NCBI GenBank assembly: GCA_023525715.1
Contig: CM042013.1
Location: forward strand, 77,173,494-77,237,493
Direction of reading: 5' to 3'
Length of the DNA: 64,000 bases
Source of the DNA: Cichorium intybus
Taxonomy: Eukaryota > Streptophyta > Magnoliopsida > Asterales > Asteraceae
In this document: piece after piece, positions 36,318-47,687 of the stretch
Numbering within the stretch: the stretch's first letter is position 1
Layout of the letters: each line of letters opens with the position of its first letter
Notes under the pieces: generated by a model
What the model was told of the DNA's origin: nothing
What the model saw: only the letters and a program-made list of their open reading frames with translations
Database searches by the model: none
Position numbers and translations under genes: made by a program

Positions 36318-36842
36318 GATGAAGGTCTAAGATGAACACCATAACAATAACTTCTGGACTTACAGGTTTCCGCAAAAGAGATGAAAGTGCTTATGATGCT
36401 TTTGGTGCAGTACATAGTTCTAACAACATCTCTGTCGATATAGGTATGACTAAATTTCCATATTTTAAACCAATAAAATTCTTCTTTAATTAAAGGTACA
36501 GAGTAAAAAACTTGAACTAATTTAATAGATATAGCTGTCCATGAAAACGCAGGAAATCTCGACTCAAATCTGATTTTCGTATAAAATGACAACAATCGAG
36601 TCTCTTTATCCACTGCCCCAGTAATGGACCTGCAATTCCTGTCGGGGCTCTCATTAGTACTTTAGCCAGGCTGCAATCAACTCCCAATTTTCGTTAGATT
36701 TGTGAAGTTGCCAAGGTGATTATATTTCGTTATTCTCTTAATCAATCCTACAATTTTCTATGAATTTGTAACTATACTTTTTTTTCTGGATCTTCGTGTA
36801 CAGAGTATGAAGTTGCCGCAAAAGTAGACAAGTATACTAGGG
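36318..36842 (+). pseudogene. Captured DXS fragment (1-deoxyxylulose-5-phosphate synthase)
   Basis: Three exons lie near 36318-36443, 36535-36715 and 36804-36842. They read MNTITITSGLTGFRKRDESA then YDAFGAVHSSNNIS; AGNLDSNLIFV, stop, NDNNRVSLST; then PAIPVGALISTLARLQS and EVAAKVDKYTRG. These match the thiamine-diphosphate-enzyme core of DXS, the first enzyme of the plastid MEP isoprenoid pathway. The aspartate-rich cofactor region that should lie between exons 1 and 2 is missing. Two stops and a frameshift disrupt it. It is the last captured piece before the H1 3' end, apart from the CACTA-B insertion. Confidence 0.85.
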
Positions 36843-37329
36843 GTATGATTACTTCCGGTTCTTTCTATTGTATCTTTGTATATTTTGTTTTTTTTTTTCT
36901 ATTGTAGCATTCTACTTTGAAAATATCACCCAATAATAGCATCGTGCTTTCATTTTTTATGCCCTAAAACAATATTTTTCATGCATAAGGTAGTTTTTTT
37001 ATTGAACATTCATTTAAGTCCTAAAATTTTATTACTTGACGTTGTTTTGTATTTACACCAGGATGTTGTTTTCTTTATTTCTATGGATTCGCAACAGTAT
37101 GGTCACCTTTGAAATTTTAGCGATCACATGTTTTTTTCTTCATGTGGTCTATAAATGCATAGAACCTCAAATATAACTCAAATAATACTTATCTATTACT
37201 AACAAATATTCAACAGTCACTACTACAAAAAGGCTTATAGGACCCGGTTAAAAGCATGATATAACCCGGTTTTCCAACCGGGCTCTTTGTGAGCGGGTCA
37301 TATGTCGAAAATATAATAGAACCCGGTTT

Positions 37330-37700
37330 GAAAACCGGGTCATATTATAGTAATAAAGCTCGGTTCGTACATACAAAACCGGGTTTATTCCTCATATCCA
37401 CACCGCATCTTGCATCTATATACCCCGGTTCTTCTTTATAAAACCGGGTCATATCGTAGTAATAAAGTCCGATTCGTACATACAAAACCGGGTTTTTTCC
37501 TCGAATTCGCACCGCATCTTACATCTATATACCCCGGCCCTTCTTTATATAACGGGGTTATATTATAGTAATAAAGCCCGGTTCGTACATATAAAACCGG
37601 TTTTTTCCTCAAATTCGCACCGCATCTTACATCTATATACACGGCTCTTCTTTATATAACGGAGTCATATTATAGTAATAAATCCTGGTTCGTACATATA
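37330..37700. repeat. 108-bp subterminal tandem repeat of CACTA-B
   Basis: Roughly four copies with a ~108-bp period, each containing TAGTAATAAAGCCCGGTTCG-like text and an AAAACCGGG motif, at about 37346, 37454, 37562 and 37670. They probably multiply subterminal binding sites. Confidence 0.85.
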
Positions 37701-38190
37701 AAATCGGGGTTTATTATGCACGCCCATGTAATATCTAATTTTAGTATATTTTGCGGTTCTATGATATGCAACCGAATCTTTATATATAATTCTCACATTT
37801 CTACTTTGCATTTAACAAGTACAAGTATGAAATGAATTTTTTGTAAATTTGAAAATGTTAGATAACCAACCATAATATATTTCATAAAAATAAGGTTAAA
37901 GAAACATCATCCATGTCAAAAAAAAAAGTCTACTTTTGTACTACATACAACTTGTATAAAACATTAAAGTCGTTCTAAAAAACGTTAAAGAAAAATCATC
38001 ACCAATGTAATCATAGAGACAGCCTCAAACATCTATTATAAGAGCCCTATAAACTGCAAAAAACAAATACAACAAATAATGAGTTTTTCTTATCATCACA
38101 ACTTAGTTGAAAAAAAAAGAACGTCGATAAATTATCATTAAAATATAAGTAGAATGTTGTAAAGATTAATAACTAACCATATATTTATTT
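37701..38190. other. CACTA-B 3' non-coding region
   Basis: AT-rich sequence between the subterminal repeats and the stop codon of the second gene. Nothing else was recognised. Confidence 0.5.
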
Positions 38191-41030
38191 TTAGATGGCC
38201 ACATCCTTTATATAATTACTCAAAAATTCTCTAGTCCACCTAAAAACGATTCCAACCACCGTCCTTTCATCAAATGGAGTTTTGTCTTTCCAAAAGGCAT
38301 CGGCCTATAAAAAATAAAAGTAAAACTATTGATTAACAGAACAAAGAGTTAATTTCAATAGACAAAATGAAATAATATCTAAAAATTACTTACTCTACTT
38401 GGCAAATCATACTGTTTGGTCATCACAAAGTCAAACATCCATTTTATAACATAGTGTCCACTCTCTAAAACTCCATCGACTTGTTGGTTGCACTAAAACA
38501 TGACACGGAGTAAACACTAATAACACAAATGAAACTACAAAATCTATTTTTTTGAAACATATAATGGGAATAAACTACCTCTGCATATATCCATTCAATT
38601 GGAGGTGATGTTGCATTTCCATACTTCATCAAAGCCCTAAAAAGAAATAAGCAATAATTTAATAATCAGATTTATATAATAATCGTCATTATACTATATT
38701 AAGAATTTTCTTACATGTCAACATGTTTTTTGAGCAGGAAGTTAGTGTCAACAGGCTTTTCTATAAGCTTCCTCAAAGAATCCAAAACGTACACAATGCG
38801 ATTGCGAGGGCAAATCACCAAGAGGACCCAATTGTTACTAGTAAATATTCAAACTTTTAGTAAAAAAAACGAAGAAATAAAGTAAGTATTTACTAATAAA
38901 GATAAGAAGTTATGGTACTTTTGCAAATATGGTGCGATGAGGAATGTTTTTCCATGGTAAAGACGCATCACATCAATAAGGTAAGTGACGACAGCCTCAG
39001 GGTTGTTTTGGCAGGCTTCCCCTAAAATCTTATATGGGTTTAAGAAAGCACATTTATTCATACGTGTACGGACCATCGAATGTAGAATCCTATAAGCAAT
39101 ATAACACAACATGTTACGATCAACGAATATCTTAGGATCAACCAAAAAATATTAATAAAATGAATAATAGTATAAGTTTAATATACTTACAGCTGCCAAA
39201 CAGTTATGATAGACACATCTAATGTTTGCTTTTTCAACATACGAACATATTCATCGAGTGTAACCCTAAAAGCATACGTCCCAGTTTGCAAGTGCCCAGA
39301 TTCAGCTACAACTTGAACTATTGGGTTGTTCTTGAAATAACCATGAAGTGTGTCAATTGGCTTTGGTTTGTTGTTCATTTGGTTTGCCATGTTCTTGTTC
39401 ATAATAACCGTTGTATTTGTTGGCAGCAAACTCCTGGTTAAAGTTTGTTGCCTTTTTGGTTGTTCCTATATAAATAACTCATGTTGATTCAAGATCCTTA
39501 ACTAGCTAGAAAGGTGAAGGATAATGAATGTATACCTTTGCGACAACAATTGCATCACATGGCCATTGAATTGTAGTTCCAACCGCTTGTTGTAGTTTAC
39601 TAACTTCCATTGTCTTGACGGGAACAGGAACATTTTCAAACTTTTTATCAATCTCATCTATCAAAACCTTTAGGTGATTTTTACGTAAAGGAAGTGAGTG
39701 GATTAACCCATTCCCATATGGAAAGACTAACCCCTTGGCACATTTTTCGCTCATATATCCGTTAGGGAACACCAATTCACAAGAAGTAGGTTGCTATGAA
39801 CATTTAACACATAATGTAATTAACGTCTAAAAATATAAGTATGTAGTATATATTTCTATGTACTATAAACTTTAAAAAATAACACAAGATTACCTTTATA
39901 ACATCCAAAGCATCTAATGTTGATGTTGAGCCACAACTATTATTTTGAACCCTTACGCTTACATTATCCGACACTTGGTTTCTAGAATCTTGCATCAAAA
40001 TCTTTGCTTGTAAATCTGCCAATTGGGACGTCACGTGATCTAATTTCGCCTGTATCTTATCAATGGATTCTTTTTCATGCTTTTTCCTCTTTTTTTTATC
40101 AACTCCATGCATCCCTTTTCTGATGCCAACATCATGACCAACCCCCCTAGTACGGCCTGGGTGTTCCGGTCCTATCACCTTTGTTAACAAGTCCTCTCCA
40201 GGACCGAGCACTAAATCTCCTTTGGATACTTGAGTTTGGACATCTACCTGTTAATACAAAGAATAGAATTGTGAGATCTATTTATTAGATAGAAATAAGA
40301 AAAATATTTTTTTAAAATAAAGAAACTCTTACAAGCTTTTCAACTATGGGTTGTATCTTAGGCGGTATGATTTTTGACCCCGACTCACTTTTAGATCTTC
40401 TGCCCATGACGTAGTCTCTTGAACGCTCGCTTTTTATCTCATACAATTGTGGTGCCAACTCACCAGATGCCATCTCTTTTTCCCACTTAGGTTTATTTCC
40501 GCGATACCCATGTGGGCCTAGTCGTGCCGGATTCGTATTTAGCTTTGAACTCGCCCTGGCTTTCTCACTTATTTCCTGCAAATAGAAGAAACTAACACAT
40601 TTTAAACATTACAACATAATAACTAATATTATCAAGTGGCATCAAGGTCTAACAAACTTGGAATTCCGCTGATGATGTCCTCTTTTTAAAGTTTTGCAAT
40701 ACATCCTCATCTAGAAACGAGTAAGTCTCAAGTGGATCTGTCCCGTTCTTTAGTTTCTTATTAACCGTCTTCTTGAAGGCTCTCCACTGGCTGTTGCATG
40801 TTTTAAGCACGTCATGTTTTCGTTTGTCATTCTGAAAACTCCAACGTTTCTGTTTCTCGATATGGAATAAAGATATTAATTTTTAATAACATGTGATAAA
40901 TAAATAAAGGCGTGTGTAATAAGTATTTAAAAAACAACCTTGATAGACAACCATAAAGTATCTTTTTCGGATTGTGGCACTTTCTTCCAATTCGGATATT
41001 TGATAGAAATTAATGACCTTGTAAGATAAC
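38191..41030 (-). CDS. CACTA-B second protein: Transposase_24-like with C48/Ulp1-like C-terminus
   Basis: About eleven minus-strand exons, inferred from GT/AG borders: ~40939-41030, 40658-40857, 40333-40575, 39894-40247, 39536-39793, 39191-39465, 38919-39130, 38715-38837, 38579-38636, 38394-38492, 38191-38304. The first four carry the Transposase_24-like blocks (WKKVPQSEKDTLWLSIK, NPARLGPHGYRGNK, GPEHPGRTRGVG) and a lysine-rich coiled-coil segment. The C-terminal exons form a Ulp1-like C48 fold: WVLLVICPRNRIVYVLDSL, then CNQQVDGVLESGHYVIKWM, then a final RWTREFLSNYIKDVAI. The oxyanion Gln and the Asp of VLDSL are present. The catalytic His (expected before WVLL) reads Asn, and the catalytic Cys (expected in ECGYYV) reads Ser. 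The first exon with the start codon was not located. The protein may be made, but it should not be a cysteine protease. Confidence 0.75.
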
Positions 41031-41305
41031 ACATATAAAAAAAGTTCTGATAATTAATAAGAGAATTCATAAAATAAAACCAACAATGTTGTTAAAACGT
41101 AATATTGTATCAAAAGATTTACGACACTGCAAGTATTGTTATACCTCTATGTTATTTGCTATTGTAATGTATCTCGTTATCATTTGTCCTACAAACAAAA
41201 CAAATCATGTTAATACATTGGTTATACTAGAATACTGCAAATTACAATCAATTTGGCATGTTTCATATCGAATAACTTGATTATTACCTTTTAAAGTACA
41301 TGGTT

Positions 41306-44300
41306 TTATGATATCCAAATTCCTTCGTTGTGGTCTGATCGTAAGTACGTAGCATCATCAATATCTTCATTCGCATGTGGAATGCCAACAGAAAATGGGG
41401 GCAACTCGTCAAACTGATCGTATTCTTCTTCGTCCACAACATTATCAACACCAAGTATATGTCGTTTACTATGCATGACGATGTGACAACTCGAGTCCTT
41501 CGGGTCCTCGACAAAGAATACCTGAATAGCTTGCTTGGCTAGAATGAACGGTTCGGATGCATAGCCATTTGTGGAGAGGTCAACAATTGTAAAACCATCA
41601 TTGTCAACCTTAACACCTCGATGATTGTCGACCCATTTGCACTTGAACATGGGTATAATGATAGAATCATATTTCAATTCCCAAATTTCTTGAATGACAC
41701 CATAATATGATTCTTTGGCAATCCTTGTCCTTTTACCATGATTATCCCTAGAGAATTCTGTTGTGGATGCTACTAATGTCACTCCACTATTTTGAAGCGT
41801 ACTCTTTCCATCTTGTCGATTAGTGTAAAATGTATACCCGTTAATGTCGTATCCTTGGTATGTTGCCACAAGATGTTCTGGGCCATTCCCTAAATGTGCT
41901 ACAACTTGGTCGACACTTTCTACACCATTACTTGCTTTCACTCTATCTTTCAACCATTGGGAAAATGTTTTGTTATGTTCATTTGTCAACCATCTTTTGT
42001 TCTTATTACCATTCATCGTTGCTAGCATTCGTTTGTGTTCATTTATATATGGAGCAATGAGTGTCGTGTGTTGTAGGACTGTAAAATGTGCAAGTTGAAA
42101 TTCCTCCCGATTTGGAATGAACCTTTTCAATCCAAGCGTCCCAATCCCTACAAGTCTACCCTCATGTCGAGATCTAGGAATGCCAATATTTGTGACACCT
42201 TGTAGATAGTCTGTACAATATTCAATTACCTCCTCTGAAGCATATCCTTCAATAATACTTCCCTCTGGTCGATATCGATTCCTTACATACCCTTTTAAGA
42301 CGCTCATATATCTCTCAAACGGATACATGTACCGTAGGAATACCGGGCCACAAAACTTTATTTCTTTTACAATATGACAAATGAGATGAACCATAATATC
42401 AAAAAAAGAAGGTGGAAAATACATCTCGAGTTGGCATAGAGTGATGATAATATCACTCTGCCATGAGTCCAACACCTCAGGATTAATAACTTTTGAGTGA
42501 ATCATGTTGAAAAATAAGCATAGCTTTGTGACTGTGTGTCGGATGCGATCGGGTAGTATTCCACGAATTGCAATTGGAATCATATGTGCCATTAGAACAT
42601 GACAATCATGGGACTTCATACCAAGCAATTTTAGTTCATTCATCGACACTAAATTCTTAATGTTAGCCGAGTATCCAGATGGAACCTTCACACCATGTAA
42701 ACATTCACAAAATTTTGTTTTCTCGTCCTTTGACATGGTATAGCAAGCTACTGGCAGGTATGTGCGCTTTCCAATATTCTCAACAGGAGCAAGCTCAGGT
42801 CTAATTCCCATTTCGACCATGTCTTTTCGAACACTAATCCCATCTTTCGACTTTCCCTTAATGTTCAACAATAAGCCTAATAAGCTTTCACAAACATTTT
42901 TTTCGATATGCATGACGTCAAGACAATGTCTGACATATAAGTGCTTCCAGTATGGTAAATCCCAAAATATAGATCTCTTCTTCCAAATTTTATTTGGAGG
43001 TGTTTCTGTTTGACCTTGACCTTTACGTTTACGTTTACCTTTACCTTTACCTTTACGTTTATCGTTTTTTTTTCCAAACGTAATGTTTAGATTTTCCACA
43101 CGGGAAAATACTGTTTCTCCTAGTAAAGGTAGCCTTGCCATCCTGTTTTCAGTTTTGCCATTAAACACCTTTTTTTTCTTGCGATATGGGTGATCCTCAG
43201 GAAGAAATCTTCGATGATCCATATATACATTTTTCATACAATGTTTCAATCGTAATGATTGTGTGTCATCTTCACAGATAGGACATGCTTTTTCTCCTTT
43301 TGTACTATACCCTGATAAATTACCGTATGCCGGAAAATCACTTATGGTGCAATAAATCATGGCTTTGAGTTGAAAAATTTTCCCCTCATATGCGTCATAC
43401 ACTTCGACACCTGGACTCCATAACTTTTTCATGTCGTCGATTAATGGAGCTAAGTAGACATCAATATCATTTCCTGGTTGTTTTGGACCTTGAATTAGTA
43501 ACGACATCATGATGTATCTTCTTTTCATGCATAACCATGGTGGAAGGTTGTAGATGCAAAGAAGAACCGGCCATGTACTATGACGACTGCTCAAGCTTCC
43601 AAATGGATTAATTCCGTCTGAACTGAGTCCGAATCGAATGTTTCTAATCTCCCTGCCAAATTCTTCAAAACGAGAATCTATATTTCTCCATTGCGGAGAA
43701 TCCGCCACATGTCTTATGTTCCCATCCTTTTTACGCTCTTCGGCATGCCACCGCATCAACTTTGCATCTTTTGAGTTTGCAAATAACCGTTTTATTCTTG
43801 ACACAATTGGCAAATACCATAATACTTTAGCAGGTGGGCCATTATTTATCACATTATTGTTTTCTTCAGTCGAATTTTTCCGTTTATATCGTGATGTACC
43901 ACATGTAATACATTTATCTAAATCCGCGTATTGGTTTCTATATAACATACAGTCATTTGGACATGCATGTATTCTTTCGATTTCCATTCCCATTGGACAC
44001 ATCAATTTTTTTGCCTGATATATTGAAGCAGGTAGTTCGTTATCTTCAGGAAGCATCTCCTTCAATATCTTTAGAAGACTTGTGAAACTTGTATCACTCC
44101 AACCGTTGTTTGCTTTTAAGTTAAATAGCTTCAACACAGCAGATAGTTTGGTAAATTTTGTACACCCAATATACAACGGTTTTTCTGATTCATCAAATAA
44201 TTCTTGAAACTTTTCATAATCCTTTTCGGCAATATTATCCTCACAATCATGTAACATTCCAGATAGGTTATCATGATTTTCATTGTATGAATCATCAATA

Positions 44301-44584
44301 TCGTCATTAAATGTTGAAACACCCGCATTACTATCAACAAATATCTCACCATGTCGTGACCAACATGTATAATTTCTCATAAAGCCACGAATTATTAAGT
44401 GTTCTTCTATTTTGGCAGAATCAGTGTACATACGACAATTCTGACAGTCTACACAAGGACACCATATGTAGCTTTCTCCTTTGTTCACCCGATTTTCCTC
44501 TGCAACTTTAAGAAAACCACCCAAACGTTCCAAATATTCATCGTCTGAACGTTTAATTCTATACATCCAATAACTACGATCCAT
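41306..44584 (-). CDS. CACTA-B TNP2/TNPD transposase, intact frame
   Basis: An uninterrupted minus-strand frame. I place the start at 44584 (MDRSYWMYRIKR), not 63 bases upstream at 44647, because this is the conserved family start and TTTACAG lies directly before it, resembling a splice acceptor. That gives 1092 residues. In order: Transpos_assoc domain (~3-78, with CPCVDCQNC), acidic linker, Transposase_21 core (~265-480, including DGINPF with Asp near 323 and a CPIC motif near 430), an HCLDVMHIEKN motif with Asp near 556, a DUF4218-like region (~665-780) and DUF4216 (~960-1040). TNP2 proteins cut at the CACTA termini. The acidic residues named are candidates for the catalytic set. Length and domain set are normal for the family, with no stops. 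Confidence 0.95.
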   Translation of the reverse strand: MDRSYWMYRIKRSDDEYLERLGGFLKVAEENRVNKGESYIWCPCVDCQNCRMYTDSAKIEEHLIIRGFMRNYTCWSRHGEIFVDSNAGVSTFNDDIDDSYNENHDNLSGMLHDCEDNIAEKDYEKFQELFDESEKPLYIGCTKFTKLSAVLKLFNLKANNGWSDTSFTSLLKILKEMLPEDNELPASIYQAKKLMCPMGMEIERIHACPNDCMLYRNQYADLDKCITCGTSRYKRKNSTEENNNVINNGPPAKVLWYLPIVSRIKRLFANSKDAKLMRWHAEERKKDGNIRHVADSPQWRNIDSRFEEFGREIRNIRFGLSSDGINPFGSLSSRHSTWPVLLCIYNLPPWLCMKRRYIMMSLLIQGPKQPGNDIDVYLAPLIDDMKKLWSPGVEVYDAYEGKIFQLKAMIYCTISDFPAYGNLSGYSTKGEKACPICEDDTQSLRLKHCMKNVYMDHRRFLPEDHPYRKKKKVFNGKTENRMARLPLLGETVFSRVENLNITFGKKNDKRKGKGKGKRKRKGQGQTETPPNKIWKKRSIFWDLPYWKHLYVRHCLDVMHIEKNVCESLLGLLLNIKGKSKDGISVRKDMVEMGIRPELAPVENIGKRTYLPVACYTMSKDEKTKFCECLHGVKVPSGYSANIKNLVSMNELKLLGMKSHDCHVLMAHMIPIAIRGILPDRIRHTVTKLCLFFNMIHSKVINPEVLDSWQSDIIITLCQLEMYFPPSFFDIMVHLICHIVKEIKFCGPVFLRYMYPFERYMSVLKGYVRNRYRPEGSIIEGYASEEVIEYCTDYLQGVTNIGIPRSRHEGRLVGIGTLGLKRFIPNREEFQLAHFTVLQHTTLIAPYINEHKRMLATMNGNKNKRWLTNEHNKTFSQWLKDRVKASNGVESVDQVVAHLGNGPEHLVATYQGYDINGYTFYTNRQDGKSTLQNSGVTLVASTTEFSRDNHGKRTRIAKESYYGVIQEIWELKYDSIIIPMFKCKWVDNHRGVKVDNDGFTIVDLSTNGYASEPFILAKQAIQVFFVEDPKDSSCHIVMHSKRHILGVDNVVDEEEYDQFDELPPFSVGIPHANEDIDDATYLRSDHNEGIWIS

Positions 44585-44647
44585 CTGTAAATTATATAAA
44601 TTGTATGTTAACATGCATGTATGACAACAAATGCATCTAAGACACAT

Positions 44648-45090
44648 ATATCGTACCTAATTCAAAATTAATTTTAGAATAATAGAACACAAGTCAGATT
44701 TTATTTATATAATATATAATTTATTACAATTCTTATTATTAAAAGATTAAGGTGTCATGACCATGAGTCTCCTATTGTATCCTTGATTCTCTATCCACCT
44801 TAGGTGAAAGACAAATTTTGGCAAAAAAAGTACTTTTGGTGTAGTGGAAGAAAGACTGCTTTTCTATTATTCAAATTGGGGGAAAAACAAATCTCACGCC
44901 ATTTGTCTATTTTCTCCCTTTTATTCACACTGCATCTTTGAACCAAAGAACAAACCGCATGACTAGTTTATTTTATACATAAATGCCGTTCAAAATTGAT
45001 ACATATTAAATACAATTATAAAAATGTTTATTTTAAAGTGAAATAAATCTGGAAAGGGACAATAGATAAGCAAAATCGTTTTCCCTCCTT
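44648..45090. promoter_or_regulatory. CACTA-B upstream non-coding region
   Basis: AT-rich sequence upstream of the TNP2 start, likely leader and intron. No specific promoter box is claimed. Confidence 0.35.
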
Positions 45091-45103
45091 TCCACGGTCT
45101 TCT

Positions 45104-45568
45104 TTGGCACCGCCTCCATCACGCTCCTCCATTCCATGGCGAAAATGCTTCACGGGTGCCTTCACCGGCTCTGGTTTAGTTTCCCTTTCTAAGAGACGTA
45201 ATCACGGCTCTTCATACAGACTCGATCATATTTCTCTCCGTTGCATTCGGAATGATCGGTCAGTTTTTACTCGACTCGTATCAATTTTTGAGCGGGTACA
45301 CATCAAGGACACCGATGGAAAAACTACACTCCTCCATTTAGTCGTGCAGGAAATCATTCGCGTCGAAGGTTCTCGCCTATGGGTGGAGGAATTAGTCAAC
45401 AGATTAGGTCAAAGGAAGAGTCTTGGAGTCCACAATGTGTTTCTAAAGAAAGCCAACAGCGATCTGGTTAAGATTGAGGATCAAGAGCACTGGGAGATGG
45501 CTCACGGTGGTCCAGGGAGCACCGATGGTGGCTCAAAACAACCGAATACCTTGGATTTTCGTTACTAA
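45104..45568 (+). pseudogene. Captured formin FH2 fragment in CACTA-B
   Basis: A 154-codon plus-strand frame contains IKDTDGKTTLLHLVVQEIIR followed by VEG, the conserved core motif of the formin FH2 domain (actin nucleation). The flanking residues do not continue the FH2 domain on either side, so only one exon-sized piece was taken. It lies antisense to the transposase genes in the element's 5' region. The frame is open, but the protein would lack the rest of FH2. Confidence 0.75.
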
Positions 45569-47100
45569 CCGGTAAGATTAACTTGTTTGGGGCTGTATTA
45601 TTTGAATTCTAGATCCAAATCAGTATTTCTTTAGATTGCAACTTTATTTTCTTGATCGTATAGTAAATAGTTTACTTTTTTGTTTAAATTTTGAAATTAG
45701 AAAGAAGAAAGTCATAAAATTGGATGAAATCATCAACGAAATAGCTTGAAATTACTTAGAAAAACAGAGTTATGAATGGCTTACCTTTGTTTATAAATTG
45801 ATATTTACTCGTATTTCACTTGAACTTGACGAACGAATAAATACAGGGATGCGTTTGAGCTCCTGTGGTGGCGTTTCTGGTTATGTCTCGGATGAATAAA
45901 CAAACTAAGTATATATAAAGTAAATAATCCCACGAATTAGTGGTACTTATCTTCTAAAGTTAGAAACGGACGATTTTACCCCTGTTGGCCAAACTGAATT
46001 TTAATGAAATTTGAAGCTCTTTTTGGCATTTGATATGTTTGTTCTCCTAGTTTTGGCTGCTTGGTCTGGCTGCAAGATAGTTTGAAAGCTGTTCTGGTGT
46101 TATGGTGCTGTTCTGCAAATGGGCGGAATTCCCCCCAAGTTTGTCCTAAAACTCAACCAGATGCCGGTGAGGTTGTAGCTGTTACGGGTTATCATCTGAA
46201 AATGGACGAAAATACCCTCAAGTTTTCTCAGTTTTCTGTGGTTTTGAAGACGCTTCTGCTGCTGTAGTGAAATTGGACGAAAATACCCTTCTGCTCTTTT
46301 ACTTTGGTAGTTCAGATTCCGGTGATTTATTATGAATGTTTTTCCACTCAATATCGGATTGTTTGGGTTGGTGGCTGTTGGTTGTGCAGTTTGTCTCGTT
46401 TATTCTTTAGTTGGTTAAGTTTGATGCCAATTTTGGCTTAGTTTTGATATTTGGCTGTTTGTATTATGGTATTTAAACGTGGGTTTTTGTTTGTTGCTCC
46501 AGTTACCCGCTGGAGTTCCTTTTATATTTTTATAAATTTTTATCTCCGTTATATTTCCATTCTGCAATTAAATTAATAAAAAAAGATTATAACAAGTGAC
46601 TTAAAATGCAATATACTTTCATTTCCTTACTTATAATGGCAACATATAAACTTTTTTTTTTACAGATAGTGTAAGTATGTTGCTATTATGTGTAAAAAAA
46701 TAAGGAAGATTGCCCACATTGGTGACAAGAGGAAAGCATTGGTAACTTTGATAACATTTTGGTTCCTAAGATAAAAGTATTAAATTACCTTTTTTTAGTT
46801 TTCTAGAAACATATTCAAATTTAATTTAAGTTATAATTATATTTCTGAGGATTTTTGTTTGGGTAACCTTTAATTTTAAACGAACAAATTATATCAATGG
46901 ATTTTTTTTTCTGGTGACCTGTAATGCCAAACGAATGGTACAACAAATTAAACATATACAAAAATCTCATACATTTATAACTTTTATGTGACCAAGGAAA
47001 TGTGTAAAAAAATTTAAGAAAGGGGACCATGAGAAGCAAATGCAAAAGTAAAGAAAAATTGTTGTATATAGGTGGCAAAATTCGTATTCGTAGTCATAGA
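45569..47100. other. CACTA-B right interior
   Basis: AT-rich, with a 68-codon plus-strand frame at 46061-46267 of no recognised family. Otherwise nothing until the CCGGGT-rich subterminal part. Confidence 0.4.
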
Positions 47101-47389
47101 AGCCGGTCGTATTTTAAAAACAGGGTCATATAGCTCTAAGGTTAAAAGCCTCGGTTGTTGCAATGGAAACGGGTTATTTAAGCGTAACATATAAACCGGT
47201 TTTTTGCTTTAAACCGGGTCTTATAATGTTCTCCGTCATAGAACCCGGTTTTTACCTATTATAACCCGTTTGTTTCAGAAACCGGGTTTTATATAGCGAG
47301 TCCTATGTGGCTTTTTGTAGTAGTGAGTCAACGCTAAAATTTACTTCGATCCCCACCGGACCCGTGCGGAGCACGGGAAAAACACTAGT

Positions 47390-47687
47390 TATATAATTAA
47401 ATTTCATGTCATCCAAATGAAATAGTTTGAAATGAGAAAGACTAAAAATGTTAAAATTTAAAACTAAATGTCTTGAGTTTATTTAAAAAAAAAAAAAAAA
47501 AAAAAACTATAGTGGACTAGCATGTTTATGGCGCACTGAAATCGAATCAAACAATCTAGAGTCACATATTTCGTTAACGTGTTAATAATGGATATTCAGA
47601 AATAATATAATTAATTTATATTTTTTTATTAAACGATAAGGGTAAATTTGTAATATTGTTGTCCATAAAATTTGAAAACTAGTTTCA
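47390..47687. other. Spacer between Helitrons H1 and H3
   Basis: About 300 bp of AT-rich sequence with an A run near 47484-47505. No gene. Confidence 0.5.

Larger units (their letters stand above)
37218..47325 (-). mobile_element. Complete CACTA/En-Spm element CACTA-B
   Basis: The left end is CACTACTACAAAAAGG at 37218 and the right end is CTTTTTGTAGTAGTG ending at 47325. The 3-bp direct repeats AGT at 37215-37217 and 47326-47328 are the expected target duplication. Subterminal regions are full of ACCCGG/CCGGGT motifs in both orientations (37240-37700, 47100-47300), likely transposase-binding repeats. Both genes are on the minus strand: TNP2 at 41306-44584 and a Transposase_24/C48-like gene at 38191-41030. 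Length 10,108 bp. It lies inside H1, only ~64 bp from that Helitron's 3' terminus. Intact ends and a long open transposase suggest fairly recent activity. Confidence 0.97.
26088..47389 (+). mobile_element. Large gene-capturing Helitron H1 (interrupted)
   Basis: The 3' end is convincing: a perfect 7-bp-stem hairpin CCCGTGCGGAGCACGGG at 47361-47377, then CTAGT at 47385-47389, then T. The proposed 5' end is TCTATATATTAAAA at 26088, a common plant Helitron start, although the base before it is C rather than A. Removing later insertions (H2, the 480-bp Helitron, CACTA-B) leaves about 7.3 kb. That holds fragments of PFK5, XLG, UFD2 and DXS genes, all in the Helitron's own orientation and all with introns, the pattern of DNA-level gene capture. 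No Rep/helicase is encoded, so it is non-autonomous. The pairing of these two ends is inference. Confidence 0.65.

Noticed and set aside
44585..44647. Upstream 21 codons of the TNP2 frame as the true N-terminus
   Set aside because: The family start MDRSYWMY follows a TTTACAG acceptor-like sequence, and the extra residues are unlike any TNP2.
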